Below are positions 1 through 8,765 of a stretch of 64,000 nt of DNA, piece by piece. Every line of letters starts with the position of its first letter. Position 1 is the first letter of the stretch. The position numbers and the translations under genes were made by a program. The stretch is from Nonomuraea guangzhouensis (GTDB taxonomy: Bacteria; Actinomycetota; Actinomycetes; Streptosporangiales; Streptosporangiaceae), in assembly GCF_019396345.1 (NCBI RefSeq), contig NZ_JAHKRM010000014.1, positions 124,001 through 188,000 of the forward strand, in the 5' to 3' direction. The notes beneath the pieces are model-generated. The model did no database searches, was not told the origin of the DNA, and saw nothing but the letters and a program-made list of their open reading frames with translations.

Positions 1-144
1 ATGTTCGGCTACTGCTACACACAGCTCACCGACGTCTTCCAGGAACAGAACGGCATCTATCGCTTCGACCGTACGAGCAAGCTGGACGTCTCGCGGATCC
101 GTGCGGCCCAACTACGTCCGGCCGCCATCGAGACGCCTCGCTGA
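1..144 (+). CDS. Glycoside hydrolase family 2, C-terminal fragment
   Basis: Only the last 47 codons are in the window and the gene enters from the left edge. The visible peptide contains GYCYTQLTDVFQEQNG followed by IYRFDR. This resembles the end of the TIM-barrel domain in GH2 beta-galactosidases and beta-glucuronidases, where a G-x-x-x-T-Q-x-x-D-V-E-Q-E-x-N-G pattern is usual. The ATG at position 1 is probably an internal methionine, not the start. The substrate cannot be judged from this piece. A perfect hairpin lies 20 bp after the stop, so the gene ends a transcription unit that converges on the polyketide operon. Confidence 0.7.
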   Translation: MFGYCYTQLTDVFQEQNGIYRFDRTSKLDVSRIRAAQLRPAAIETPR

Positions 145-164
145 TGAAGGGTAAGGCGGACGGA

Positions 165-190
165 GCCGCGGCGGTGGTGACCGCCGCGGC
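165..190. terminator. Hairpin between convergent genes
   Basis: Perfect 11-bp inverted repeat, gccgcggcggt at 165-175 and its complement at 180-190, with a 4-nt loop. It sits between the GH2 stop (144) and the PKS stop (242) and could end transcription from both sides. There is no clear T-run, as is common in high-GC actinobacteria. Confidence 0.6.
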
Positions 191-236
191 CCCGCCCGCC
201 GACCTCATGCCGGTGGTGTTCGCCTTGAGGCCGCCA

Positions 237-237
237 T
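237..237. other. Last non-coding base stretch before the PKS stop
   Basis: Marker for the short spacer (191-241) between the hairpin and the PKS stop. Nothing further is seen in it. Confidence 0.2.
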
Positions 238-241
238 TCCC

Positions 242-3200
242 TTAGCTCGCCTCACCATTACTGTTCGAGGTGGACACCAGACCGGCGATGAAGTCGGAGA
301 CCGCCGCGACGGTCGGCTGCCGCCACAGCAGGGTCGTCGGCAGCGAGCAGCGGAACCGTTTCTCCAGCCGCCGCCGGACGACCACCGTCAGCACCGAGTC
401 CAGCCCCTGCTCGACCAGCGGCCGGTGCGGCGACAGGTCGGCGGGGGCCAGCCGCATCTCCTGGGCGATCTGGGCGCTGACCTCCTCCAGCAGGAACGCC
501 CGCAGCTCCGCAGGCCCCAGGTCGGCGATCGATTCGGCGGGCCGTACACCTTCGGCGCCGTTCTCCGCGGGGGTCGGCACGTCGATCACCGGGTACCGCA
601 GTCCCGACAGCCAGCCGACCACGGCGCCGGCGTCGTCGGTCACCCGTACCTGCACCGTGTCGGCGTGTTCGGGGTCGAGCCACACCTCGATGTCCACCGT
701 GTCCGGTGCCTCTCCGACCGTGACCAGCCGGTCGACGTGCGTCACCATGCGGAGCAGCGGGTCGCCGGGGAACGCGCTCGGCGCCACCGACATCGCCGCG
801 TCCAGCACGGGTGCCCAGGTGGCGGCCGGCCCGCACCGTACCCGGGCGCGCAGTGCGCCGTCGCCGTACAGCAGTTCCTTGACCGTCCAGTCGAACCCGG
901 TTTCGGGTACGCCGACGGCGGCGAGCCGCTGCATGATCAGGCCCGGGTCCGCCGACGTGAGCGGCGGCGCTGGGGAAGCCGGCGCCTCGCCCGGTTCGGT
1001 GAGCGCCGTGGCGGTGGCGATGATCTGCCAGGCGGCGTCCGGTTCGCCCGCAGGACGAGCGGCCAGCCGCAGCCCGGTTCCCTGCCGTACGACCTGGACC
1101 TCGCGGCGGTCGGCGGTCAGCAGCGGCGCCGACATCGTCACCTCGCCGAGCACCTGACCTCCGGCCGCGGCGAAGAAGGTCGCCGCGAGCACCGCGGCCG
1201 GTACGATCTCCACGCCCTCGATGGCATGGCTGCCGGGATAGGGCCGGGTCTGGTCGTCCACGCCGGTCCGCCAGAGCCGTACGTCGGTGCCCGCCAGATC
1301 GAGGCCGTCGCCGAGCAGCGTGTGCGTGTCGGGATCGTGGCCGCGACCGGCGGTGTCCGGGGCGGACGGCGTACGCCAGTGCCTGCGGTGCTGCCACGGG
1401 TAGGAGGGGAGCACGACCGGCCCGCCGACCGGCTGCAGCCGATGCCAGTCCACCTCGACACCGGCGCAGTGCGCGGCGGCCACACTGGTCAGCAGGGCGG
1501 CCCGCGTGGGACGGTTCCGCCGCAACGACGCGCCGACGAAGATCTCCTCGTGCCCGCCCGTGCTCAGCGTCTCCAGCACCGAGTGGGTGACCACCGGGTG
1601 CGGGGCGAGCTCGATGAACGCGCGGTATCCGTCGGCCGCGGCCGCCGCGATCGCGTCGGCCAGGCGTACCGGCCGGCGCAGGTTGACCGCCCAGTACGCG
1701 CCGTCGAAGCCGGGGCTCGCCCGTGGGTCGTCCAGCGCCGTCGAGTAGACGCGGATGCCGGGGACATCAACCTTGAGGTCGGCCGCGGCGGCGGTCAGGT
1801 CGGCCAGGAGCGGATCCATCTGCGGCCCGTGGAACGCCACGTCCGAGGCGACCCGGCGGGCCGGGATGCCCTCCTCGATCCAGCCGGTCAGCACGTCGGC
1901 CACGGCGTCCGGATCGCCGGAGACGACCGTCGAGCCGGGCGACGACGCGATCGCGGCGACCACGTCGGTACGGTCCCCCAGCAGCCGCGCCGCCTCGGCG
2001 AACGGCAGCTGCACCATGGCCATCGCACCGTGGCCGGCGACCCGGCGCAGCAGCCGGGACCTGCGGCAGATCAATCTGGCCCCGTCCAGACGGCTCAGCG
2101 CCCCGGCCGTCACGGCGGCGGCGATCTCGCCGACCGAATGGCCGATGACCGCGTGCGGACGGACCCCGTACGCGCGCCACAGCTCGACCAGGCCGAGCTG
2201 CATCGCGAAGATCATGGTCTGGATCCGGTCCACCTCGGTCAGCTCGTCCTCGGTGAGCACCTCCCGGGGCGAGAAGCCGATCTCGGCGGCGAACACCGGC
2301 TCCAGCTCGTCGATCACCGCGGCGAACGCCGGCTCGGTCGCCAGCAGCTCCCGGCCCATGCCGGCCCACTGCGAGCCGTGCCCGGAGAACACGAACACCG
2401 GGCCGGGACCGGGATCGACGAGCACCTGCCCGGTGGTCACCGCGTCGTGCGGGGCACCGGTAGACAGGGCGCGCAACCGGTCGGCCAGCGCGGCCGGGCT
2501 CTCCGCCGCCACCACCGCCCGGTGCGGCAGGTGGGCTCGGCGCAGCGCGAGCGTGTGCCCGGCGTCGGCCGCGGGCAGATCGCCGACGACGCCGGCGAGG
2601 TTCCCGGCGGCCTGCCGCAACGCCGCCCGCGACGCGGCGGACACCGGATACAGCCGACGCGCGGTTTCCTTGTCGGACGCCGGATGCGGCTGCCCCTCGG
2701 CCGGCGGCGCCTGTTCCAGGACGACGTGGGCGACGGTGCCGCCGTAGCCGAAGGCGGAGACCGCGGCCCGGCGCGGATGCGCGGAGGCGGGCCACGGCCT
2801 CGGCGCGTCGACCACCCGCAGCCCGGTGCCCTTCCAGTCGATGGCCGGAGTGGGGGTGTCGAGCCGGCTCGGCGGGAGCTCACCGCGTTCGAGCGCCAGC
2901 ACGGCCTTGACCAGCCCGGCGATGCCGGCGGCACCTTCGAGGTGCCCGATGTTGGACTTGGCCGACCCGATCAGGCACGGCTCCTCCGCCGGCCGGTCCG
3001 CGCCGTACACGGCGCCCAGCGCGTCGGCTTCGAGGGGGTCGCCGACCGCAGTGCCGGTGCCGTGCGCCTCGACGTAACCGACCGTGCCCGGCTCGACGCC
3101 CGCCTGCCGCAGCGCGCGCCGCATGACATGCTCCTGCGCCTGGCCGCACGGCGCCATGATGCCCGCGGTGCGGCCGTCCTGGTTGACCGCGCTGCCGCGG

Positions 3201-3997
3201 ATGGTGGCGAGGATCCGGTCCCCGTCCCGTACGGCGTCGGAGAGCCGCTTGAGCACCACGACCGCCGCGCCCTCGCCCCGCCCGTACCCGTCGGCGGCGG
3301 CGTCGAACGACTTGCTCCGCCCGTCCGGCGCCAGCGTGCCCGCGGCGTCCAGGGTCAGCGTCTCGCCGGGAGACAGGATGAGGTTGACCCCGCCGGCCAG
3401 CGCCACGTCGGTCTCGCCGGTGCGCAGGGCCTGCACGGCCAGGTGGACGGCGACCAGCGACGCCGAGCAGGCCGTGTCCACCGCCAGGCTCGGGCCGCGC
3501 AGGTCGAGCGCGTAGGACACCCGGTTGGCGACCGCGCAGGCGGCGGCGCCGATCCCGGTCCACGCCTCGATGTCAGGCAGGTCCTCCAGCAGCCGGTGCC
3601 CGTAGTCGCCGGTGCAGACGCCCACGTACACGCCCGCGTCCGTGCCTGCCAGCGCGTCCGGCGACACCCCGGCGTGTTCCAGCGCCTCCCACGCGGTCTC
3701 CATCACGAGGCGCTGCTGCGGGTCCATCAGCTCCGCCTCGCGCGGTGAGAGCCCGAAGAACTCCGCGTCGAAGTCCGCCGCCCCGTCCAGGTAGCTCCCG
3801 TACGGAACGGCGCGGCGTAACGCCGCCGCGTACGAAGGGCCGCGGTCGGCGTAGTCGCTCCAGCGGTCGGCGGGCGCCGGTCCGCTGGCGTCCCGGCCTT
3901 CGCACAGTAGGTTCCAGTAATCGTCCGCCGAGCCGACGCCGCCAGGCAGGCGGCAGCCGATCCCGATCAGCGCGATCATCTCGTTCGGTCGATCCAT
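242..3997 (-). CDS. Iterative type I PKS, KS-AT-DH-ACP (orsellinate synthase type)
   Basis: The 1251-aa protein should build a small aromatic polyketide from malonyl-CoA. The KS spans about 5-430 with Cys177 (VDTACSASL), His312 (EAHGTGT) and His352 (NIGHLEG). The AT spans about 530-830 with GHSVGE (Ser621) and VAFH at 720-723, the malonyl-type signature. A DH-like domain follows, with an intact HxxxGxxxxP (His924, Gly928, Pro933) and a candidate Asp1066. The C-terminal ACP carries GLDS (Ser1201). There is no KR, which separates it from 6-methylsalicylate synthases and matches the layout of bacterial orsellinate synthases such as AviM and CalO5. There is no TE, so release must occur in trans, presumably by the adjacent KASIII-like enzymes. 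The ATG at 3997 overlaps the upstream TGA and follows GGGGAGG. A GTG at 4027 is in frame but less likely. Confidence 0.88.
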   Translation of the reverse strand: MDRPNEMIALIGIGCRLPGGVGSADDYWNLLCEGRDASGPAPADRWSDYADRGPSYAAALRRAVPYGSYLDGAADFDAEFFGLSPREAELMDPQQRLVMETAWEALEHAGVSPDALAGTDAGVYVGVCTGDYGHRLLEDLPDIEAWTGIGAAACAVANRVSYALDLRGPSLAVDTACSASLVAVHLAVQALRTGETDVALAGGVNLILSPGETLTLDAAGTLAPDGRSKSFDAAADGYGRGEGAAVVVLKRLSDAVRDGDRILATIRGSAVNQDGRTAGIMAPCGQAQEHVMRRALRQAGVEPGTVGYVEAHGTGTAVGDPLEADALGAVYGADRPAEEPCLIGSAKSNIGHLEGAAGIAGLVKAVLALERGELPPSRLDTPTPAIDWKGTGLRVVDAPRPWPASAHPRRAAVSAFGYGGTVAHVVLEQAPPAEGQPHPASDKETARRLYPVSAASRAALRQAAGNLAGVVGDLPAADAGHTLALRRAHLPHRAVVAAESPAALADRLRALSTGAPHDAVTTGQVLVDPGPGPVFVFSGHGSQWAGMGRELLATEPAFAAVIDELEPVFAAEIGFSPREVLTEDELTEVDRIQTMIFAMQLGLVELWRAYGVRPHAVIGHSVGEIAAAVTAGALSRLDGARLICRRSRLLRRVAGHGAMAMVQLPFAEAARLLGDRTDVVAAIASSPGSTVVSGDPDAVADVLTGWIEEGIPARRVASDVAFHGPQMDPLLADLTAAAADLKVDVPGIRVYSTALDDPRASPGFDGAYWAVNLRRPVRLADAIAAAAADGYRAFIELAPHPVVTHSVLETLSTGGHEEIFVGASLRRNRPTRAALLTSVAAAHCAGVEVDWHRLQPVGGPVVLPSYPWQHRRHWRTPSAPDTAGRGHDPDTHTLLGDGLDLAGTDVRLWRTGVDDQTRPYPGSHAIEGVEIVPAAVLAATFFAAAGGQVLGEVTMSAPLLTADRREVQVVRQGTGLRLAARPAGEPDAAWQIIATATALTEPGEAPASPAPPLTSADPGLIMQRLAAVGVPETGFDWTVKELLYGDGALRARVRCGPAATWAPVLDAAMSVAPSAFPGDPLLRMVTHVDRLVTVGEAPDTVDIEVWLDPEHADTVQVRVTDDAGAVVGWLSGLRYPVIDVPTPAENGAEGVRPAESIADLGPAELRAFLLEEVSAQIAQEMRLAPADLSPHRPLVEQGLDSVLTVVVRRRLEKRFRCSLPTTLLWRQPTVAAVSDFIAGLVSTSNSNGEAS

Positions 3998-5055
3998 CAC
4001 ACATCGCCTCCCCGTATCCGCGCCCACACGGGCGACTCGAGAATCTCCACCACGGCGGCCGAGATGGTCACGCCGGGTCCGAAGCCGAACATCAGCAGGT
4101 GGTCGCCGGGTCCCAGAGCCGCGCCGCGGATCAGGTGCTCCAGCGCGAGAATCTGGTCACTGGCCCCGCAGTGGCCGATCGTCCGGCCGAAGTCCCAGAC
4201 CGACCGGGACGCGGGAATGCCCAGCCGGTGTTCGCAGATCTGGTCGGCGATCTCCTGGGAGGTGTTCATGCACGCCACCCGGGTCACGTCGTCGGCCTTG
4301 ATCCCGGCCTCCGACAGGGCTTGGTCGATCACCTCGACCATCCGCTCGTCCAGCGTCGCCAGCACCTTGGTCCCGTCGCCTTCGACCACCGCGCGCCGCC
4401 GGAACACGTCGTTGTGCGCCGCGAAGTCCACCGTGCGACCCTCGGTGACGCCGGGCGGGAACAACGGCTCGGCGCAGCGGTGCATCTCCTCGGCCTGCGA
4501 CACCGACATCGTGCACACCGACGCCAGCCGGGCGAACCCCGGTTCGGTGTCGAGCACGAGGGCGCTGCCCGCGTCACCGGCGACGGCCCCGGGCAGCATC
4601 CGCCACCGGTCGACGAGCGGGGTGCCGTAGTTGTCGGCGGCGACCAGCAGCGCCGCCTGGCGGCCGGGCCCGCGCAGGTAGCTCGCGGCCAGCTCCAGGG
4701 CGGTGAACATGCCGTTGCAGCCCTGTTTGAGCTGGGTCGACAGGACACCGTCGCCGACCAGATGGCGCTGCACGTACGCCTGCGGAGGCCAGCCCTCCGG
4801 ACCCTGATGCCAGGTCGAGACGTACAACAGCAGGTCGAGATCGGTGGGGGAGCGCCCGCTGCGGGCCACCGCGCTCCGCGCCGCGCGCAACGCCATCTCC
4901 GGCGGCGGGATGTCACCGGCCACCGCGACCGCGGCGAGCCGGTGCAGCTCGACCTCCTCGGCGGAGTACCAGCCCGCCGCCACGGCGTGTTCCACGCTCA
5001 CCGTGTCGGGGATGTACGACCCGACTCCGCTGATGTACATGTCCGCCGTCTCCAT
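3997..5055 (-). CDS. KASIII-like acyltransferase (ChlB3/CerJ/AviN type), copy 1
   Basis: This 352-aa FabH-fold protein is predicted to move an aromatic acyl group from the PKS ACP to an acceptor rather than to condense malonate. The nucleophile is Cys113 (KQGCNG). The FabH HQAN histidine is not conserved (ACMNTSQ). The GNTSAAS asparagine loop reads GHCGASD, giving His295 and Asp300. A Cys-His-Asp set in place of Cys-His-Asn is the pattern known for CerJ/ChlB3-type transferases. The ATG follows a GGAGG, and the stop shares bases with the PKS start, so the two are translationally coupled. It has a paralogue immediately upstream. The acceptor is unknown. Confidence 0.82.
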   Translation of the reverse strand: METADMYISGVGSYIPDTVSVEHAVAAGWYSAEEVELHRLAAVAVAGDIPPPEMALRAARSAVARSGRSPTDLDLLLYVSTWHQGPEGWPPQAYVQRHLVGDGVLSTQLKQGCNGMFTALELAASYLRGPGRQAALLVAADNYGTPLVDRWRMLPGAVAGDAGSALVLDTEPGFARLASVCTMSVSQAEEMHRCAEPLFPPGVTEGRTVDFAAHNDVFRRRAVVEGDGTKVLATLDERMVEVIDQALSEAGIKADDVTRVACMNTSQEIADQICEHRLGIPASRSVWDFGRTIGHCGASDQILALEHLIRGAALGPGDHLLMFGFGPGVTISAAVVEILESPVWARIRGGDV

Positions 5056-5086
5056 GTCGCCTCCACAGTCGATCGTCGATGCCTGC

Positions 5087-6136
5087 TCAGCCGGGCCCGT
5101 CGGAGGCGTACTCCTGGGGGATGTCGAGGATCCGCAGGACGGCGCAGGCCATGGTGGTGCCGGCGCCCAGCCCGATGAGCAGCACGTAGTCGCCGCGGGC
5201 GAGCGCCCCGCCGGCCAGCAGGTGGTCGAGGGCGACGAACTGGTCGCTGACCCCGAGGTGTCCGATGCCGGCGCCGTACTCCCAGGTGGTGTCGGCCAAG
5301 GTCAGCCCGAACCAGTTCACCCCCCGGTGCTCCAGGTCGTCCCAGCGCCCGTGCGGGAAGGCGACGCGCGCCACCTCGTCGAGCGTGATCCCCGCCTCCT
5401 TGAGCGTACGGTCGACCAGCTCCATCAGTGTCGTCTGGATCGCCCGCATGATGTCGGATCCGTCGCGGTCGAAGAGCCGCTTGCGGAACTCACGGTTGCG
5501 GGCGGCGAAGTCGAGCGGCCGGCCCACGGTCGCGTCCGGCGGGAACATCGGCACACCGCCGTCGTTGACCGACTCGGCCTCCGGCAGCACGACCACGTTG
5601 ACCGACCGCAGCTGCGCGAAGCCGGTGTCCGTGGTGAGCAGCAGCGCGCACCCGGCGTCGCCCATGACGTTGCCCTCGATCATGCGCCACCGGTCGACCA
5701 GCGGCGTGCCGTGGTTGTCGGCGCCGACCAGCAGCGCCGTGCCGCCCGGCCGCAGGTAGCCGGCGGCGAGCTGCAGCGCGCTGAACAGCCCGCAGCACCC
5801 GTGCCGCACCTCGACACCCAGGACGTCGCCGCCGACCAGGTGCTGCTGCAGGTAGTACTGCGGTTGCCAGCCCTCCGGCCCCTGGTGCCAGACGTCGGCG
5901 TACAGCATGAGGTCCAGGTCGCGCGGTGACATCCCGCCGGAGCGCTCGAACGCGTGCCGGGCCGCGCGGAGGGCGAGCTCCGGAGCCGGTACGTCGCCGG
6001 CTATCGCCGCGCCGCCGAGGCGGAAGTACTCCATCTCCTCGGCCGGATAGCGGCCCTCGGCGACGGCCGTCTCGATGCTGACCACCGGCGGCAGATGGAC
6101 GCCGATACTGCGCAGGTAAATGTCGGGTGTGCGCAA
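5087..6136 (-). CDS. KASIII-like acyltransferase (ChlB3/CerJ/AviN type), copy 2
   Basis: This is a 349-aa paralogue of the neighbouring KASIII-like protein. Shared landmarks include WHQGPEGW near residue 83, the D-N-x-G-T-P-L-V-D-R-W-R-M segment near 130, and the C-terminal GHLGVSDQ. The nucleophile is Cys114 in RHGCCG, with His293 and Asp298 as triad candidates. The start is a TTG, chosen because AGGAGG precedes it by the right distance and no better ATG or GTG exists. It lies 9 bp from the dioxygenase stop and 31 bp from copy 1, within the same operon. Two transferases for one PKS suggest two successive transfers, a heterodimer, or two acceptors. This cannot be decided from sequence. Confidence 0.82.
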   Translation of the reverse strand: MRTPDIYLRSIGVHLPPVVSIETAVAEGRYPAEEMEYFRLGGAAIAGDVPAPELALRAARHAFERSGGMSPRDLDLMLYADVWHQGPEGWQPQYYLQQHLVGGDVLGVEVRHGCCGLFSALQLAAGYLRPGGTALLVGADNHGTPLVDRWRMIEGNVMGDAGCALLLTTDTGFAQLRSVNVVVLPEAESVNDGGVPMFPPDATVGRPLDFAARNREFRKRLFDRDGSDIMRAIQTTLMELVDRTLKEAGITLDEVARVAFPHGRWDDLEHRGVNWFGLTLADTTWEYGAGIGHLGVSDQFVALDHLLAGGALARGDYVLLIGLGAGTTMACAVLRILDIPQEYASDGPG

Positions 6137-6145
6137 CCGTCCTCC

Positions 6146-6979
6146 TTACTGAAGCAGCAGCATCGGGTCGCTCAGCTCGTACAGGCCGCACATGGGCGGG
6201 CAGGCCTCGTAGCCGAGGAGCCGCTGGATGTCCTCGGGGTAGCCGCGGACCGTGTCCAGCGGCAGCGACAGGTAGTGGTTCTCCTCCTGCCGGAGGTTGC
6301 CGAGGTCGTAGGCGTACGACAGGCCGGTACGCGGCGCGTCGGAGGCGTTGACACCGGCGCCGTGGTACGTGCTGCCGAGCCACAGCAACGCGGAACCGGC
6401 CCGCATCTCGGCGGGGATCGCCTCGTCATCCCGGGGCGCCCGCTCGTCGTCCCACCGGTGGCTGCCCGGGATCAGGCGGGTGGCGCCGTTGCGCGCGGTG
6501 AACTCACTCGCGGCGACCATGACCTGCACCCGGCTCTCCGGACCCGGGTGGGAACGGAGGTGGGCTGTGTCGTCCCGGTGCAGCCCTTGGATCGGCACAC
6601 CGGGCCGGATCTGGATGGCCCGCGAGATGCCGAGCTGGATCGTCGGGACCAGCTCCACCCGCTGCTCGCCGAGCCAGGCCCGCACCGGACGTTGCAGGAA
6701 GTGCCGCGCGCTGCCCAGGAAGTGCGGCTGCCGCATGATGGTGATCGAGTGCTCGCTCCGGCGGACCAGCCCGGGCAGGATCCGGGTCTTCACCCCGACC
6801 AGCCGGCCGTCGCCGTCCTCCTGGCGTTCCAGGTCCGGGCCCAGGTCGTCCCACAGGCCGCGGAGCGTACCGGCGTCGATGAAGTCCTCGATGATCACTG
6901 TTCCGTCACGCTCGACCACCTCGATCGCCTCGTCGACCTTGGCCGACGCGGGCAGTGTGGTCAGCTTGCGATCACTCAT
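6146..6979 (-). CDS. Phytanoyl-CoA dioxygenase (PhyH) family oxygenase
   Basis: A 277-aa Fe(II)/2-oxoglutarate oxygenase of the PhyH family. The iron facial triad is visible as HRD (His134, Asp136) and the distal His206 (TYHGAG). Arg217 is placed to bind the 2-oxoglutarate carboxylate. The length is normal for the family. Members in actinobacterial clusters hydroxylate, desaturate or close rings, and in orthosomycin pathways PhyH enzymes form orthoesters and methylenedioxy bridges. Here it probably oxidises the PKS product or the acceptor, which is inference. The start overlaps the FAD-hydroxylase stop by 8 bp (ATGAGTGA), so the two are made together. Confidence 0.85.
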   Translation of the reverse strand: MSDRKLTTLPASAKVDEAIEVVERDGTVIIEDFIDAGTLRGLWDDLGPDLERQEDGDGRLVGVKTRILPGLVRRSEHSITIMRQPHFLGSARHFLQRPVRAWLGEQRVELVPTIQLGISRAIQIRPGVPIQGLHRDDTAHLRSHPGPESRVQVMVAASEFTARNGATRLIPGSHRWDDERAPRDDEAIPAEMRAGSALLWLGSTYHGAGVNASDAPRTGLSYAYDLGNLRQEENHYLSLPLDTVRGYPEDIQRLLGYEACPPMCGLYELSDPMLLLQ

Positions 6980-8522
6980 TCCGGCCTCCGGAGGCGGTCA
7001 GCGGTCCGGCTGGGCCGAACCATCGGGTGAGGGCGGCCCGCAGCGACGCCGGGTCGGCGGGTGTGCTCCAGGCGACGAAACCGTCCGGCCGAATCAGCAG
7101 GGCGTCCGCCGGGGCCTCGGCGCATTCGGCCGTGACCACGTCGACCCGGTCGGCCCAGGGTTCGGCGAGCGCCCGCAGCTCAGGATCGGCGGCGAGGTCG
7201 AGCAGCAGCGGCCGCCCGGTGCGCTGCAGCTCCGCGACCCGTACGGTGCCGTCGGCGCACCGTAACCGCAGGTCCGGGCTGTAGCGCCCGACCAGCGGAC
7301 CGGTCAGCGACGGGTCGCCCATGTCGTAGCTGATGTGCAGGTCGTCGATCAGGGCGGTGAGCTGCCGGTTCGCCTCGTCGCGCAGCAGCAGCTCGGTGAG
7401 CAGCCGGCGCAACGCGTCGACGTGCTGTCCGGGCCGCATCAACGCGATCGAGGCCCGCTGGACCTCCAGCGTCTGCTCGCCGATCGGGTGCCGCTCGGAG
7501 GTGTAGGTGTCGAGCAGTTCTTCGCCGCACCAACCACGTGCGACCGCGGCGAGCTTCCAGCCGACGTTGAGCGCGTCGCCCATCCCGAGTCGTAGTCCCG
7601 GGCCGCTCCAATGCGAGTGGACGTGCGCCGCGTCGCCGACGAGCAGCACCCGCCCGCTGCGGTACGTCTCGGCCTGCCGCGCGTTGTCGGTGAACCGGGT
7701 GATCTTCTTGACCTCGGTGACCGTCACCTTGGTGCCGCTGAGCCGGCGCAGTGCCTCCTGGAACTCCTCCAGCGTGATCGCCGCGTCCCGGTTCGGCGGT
7801 GCGCCGTCGAACTCCAACGTGATGAACCGGGGCGGGCCCTCCTCGTACACGAGCAGCCCGCCGTCCTTGCGGAACCAGCCGGGGAGATGGAATTCGGGGT
7901 CGTCGATCTCGGCGAAGGCCCGGTAGCCGGTCGTGATGCCGTCCGTTCCGGGAAAGGCGATGCCGGACAGCTTCCGGATCAGGCTCCGGCCGCCGTCGCA
8001 GCCGGCGAGCCATTCCGCCTCCATCAGGTACGGCCCGTCCGGCCCCTCGACCTCGAGACGGACCCGGTCGTCGTCCTGGGTGAAACCGATTACAGTATGG
8101 CCGCGCCGTACCTCGATGCCGAGCTCCGCCGCGCGCCGCGCCAGGTCCTCCTCCAGCAGCTGCTGGGGCACCAGCAGGTCGGGGGACTCCGGCCGGAGCA
8201 GGAACATGCTGGCGAAGTGCCGCGCGCCGGGGAACGCCTTGGGCAGCAGGCTGTCCGGCCGTTGCTCACCCGCCGCGATGCGCGCCTGCTGCTCGGCCGT
8301 CGGTGGCGTGGCAGGAGCTTCGGTGACCCCGATCATGAGACCGCGACGGTCCATGATGTCGATCGCCCGTCCGGTGATGCCTTCCGCCTTCGGGCGCCAT
8401 TCGATCGCGGGTAATCGTTCGAGCACCACCACCGGGACGCCGTGGAGAGCCAACTCGCACGCGAGTATGAGCCCCACGGGGCCCCCGCCGACGATCGCGA
8501 CCTGTGCCTCCACGTGCGCCAT
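6972..8522 (-). CDS. FAD-dependent aromatic hydroxylase
   Basis: A class A flavoprotein monooxygenase of about 516 aa, of the PheA/TfdB and RdmE/PgaE-like group. It has an N-terminal GGGPVG Rossmann motif and a central GDAAH FAD-ribityl motif followed by GMGDALNVGWKL. A C-terminal thioredoxin-like extension ends in an LIRPDG-FVAWS element, usual in this group. It probably hydroxylates the orsellinate-like ring using NAD(P)H and O2. I chose the ATG at 8522 because AGAGGTG precedes it and it places the FAD motif close to the N-terminus. In-frame starts at 8567 and 8570 would add 15-16 residues of little family character. It is the first gene of the leftward operon. Confidence 0.88.
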   Translation of the reverse strand: MAHVEAQVAIVGGGPVGLILACELALHGVPVVVLERLPAIEWRPKAEGITGRAIDIMDRRGLMIGVTEAPATPPTAEQQARIAAGEQRPDSLLPKAFPGARHFASMFLLRPESPDLLVPQQLLEEDLARRAAELGIEVRRGHTVIGFTQDDDRVRLEVEGPDGPYLMEAEWLAGCDGGRSLIRKLSGIAFPGTDGITTGYRAFAEIDDPEFHLPGWFRKDGGLLVYEEGPPRFITLEFDGAPPNRDAAITLEEFQEALRRLSGTKVTVTEVKKITRFTDNARQAETYRSGRVLLVGDAAHVHSHWSGPGLRLGMGDALNVGWKLAAVARGWCGEELLDTYTSERHPIGEQTLEVQRASIALMRPGQHVDALRRLLTELLLRDEANRQLTALIDDLHISYDMGDPSLTGPLVGRYSPDLRLRCADGTVRVAELQRTGRPLLLDLAADPELRALAEPWADRVDVVTAECAEAPADALLIRPDGFVAWSTPADPASLRAALTRWFGPAGPLTASGGRNE

Positions 8523-8765
8523 TAACACCTCTGCTGGGGGAGAGAGAAGAGCCGTCGGGTTGCCCATCACAGACCGGAGATACGTACGGTGCGGTCTCGC
8601 AACCTGAGAGTTGACAGAGTGTCCAGGTGGTCAGCGCCGATGCTAATCGGCGGGTCCATATATAACTAGTGGTGTCATTTTTCGGACTAACCATGCATAA
8701 TCTTCAACGCTGATGATCAACGGCGTGCCGGGGCCTGCTCCGGTGCCCCAGGCGGAAGGCAGCGG
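8523..8765. promoter_or_regulatory. Divergent promoter region of the polyketide locus
   Basis: This 243-bp gap separates the leftward FAD-hydroxylase operon from the rightward P450-AKR pair, so it should carry promoters in both directions. It contains the most AT-rich stretch of the locus (about 8657-8712, including tatataacta and catgcataat) and a TTGACA near 8611. I could not assign a convincing -35/-10 pair or an operator palindrome. Confidence 0.45.

Noticed and set aside
237..237. Single-base spacer marker in the feature list
   Set aside because: It carries no biological claim. The 191-241 spacer has nothing to annotate and should be ignored.
425..3748. Very long open frame on the + strand opposite the PKS
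   Set aside because: It is the antisense shadow of a high-GC gene. The peptide is low-complexity Arg/Gly/Pro-rich with no family signature.
3998..4027. GTG at 4027 as PKS start
   Set aside because: It would sit inside the upstream gene. The ATG at 3997 is coupled to the upstream stop, has a better ribosome site and starts just before the KS domain.
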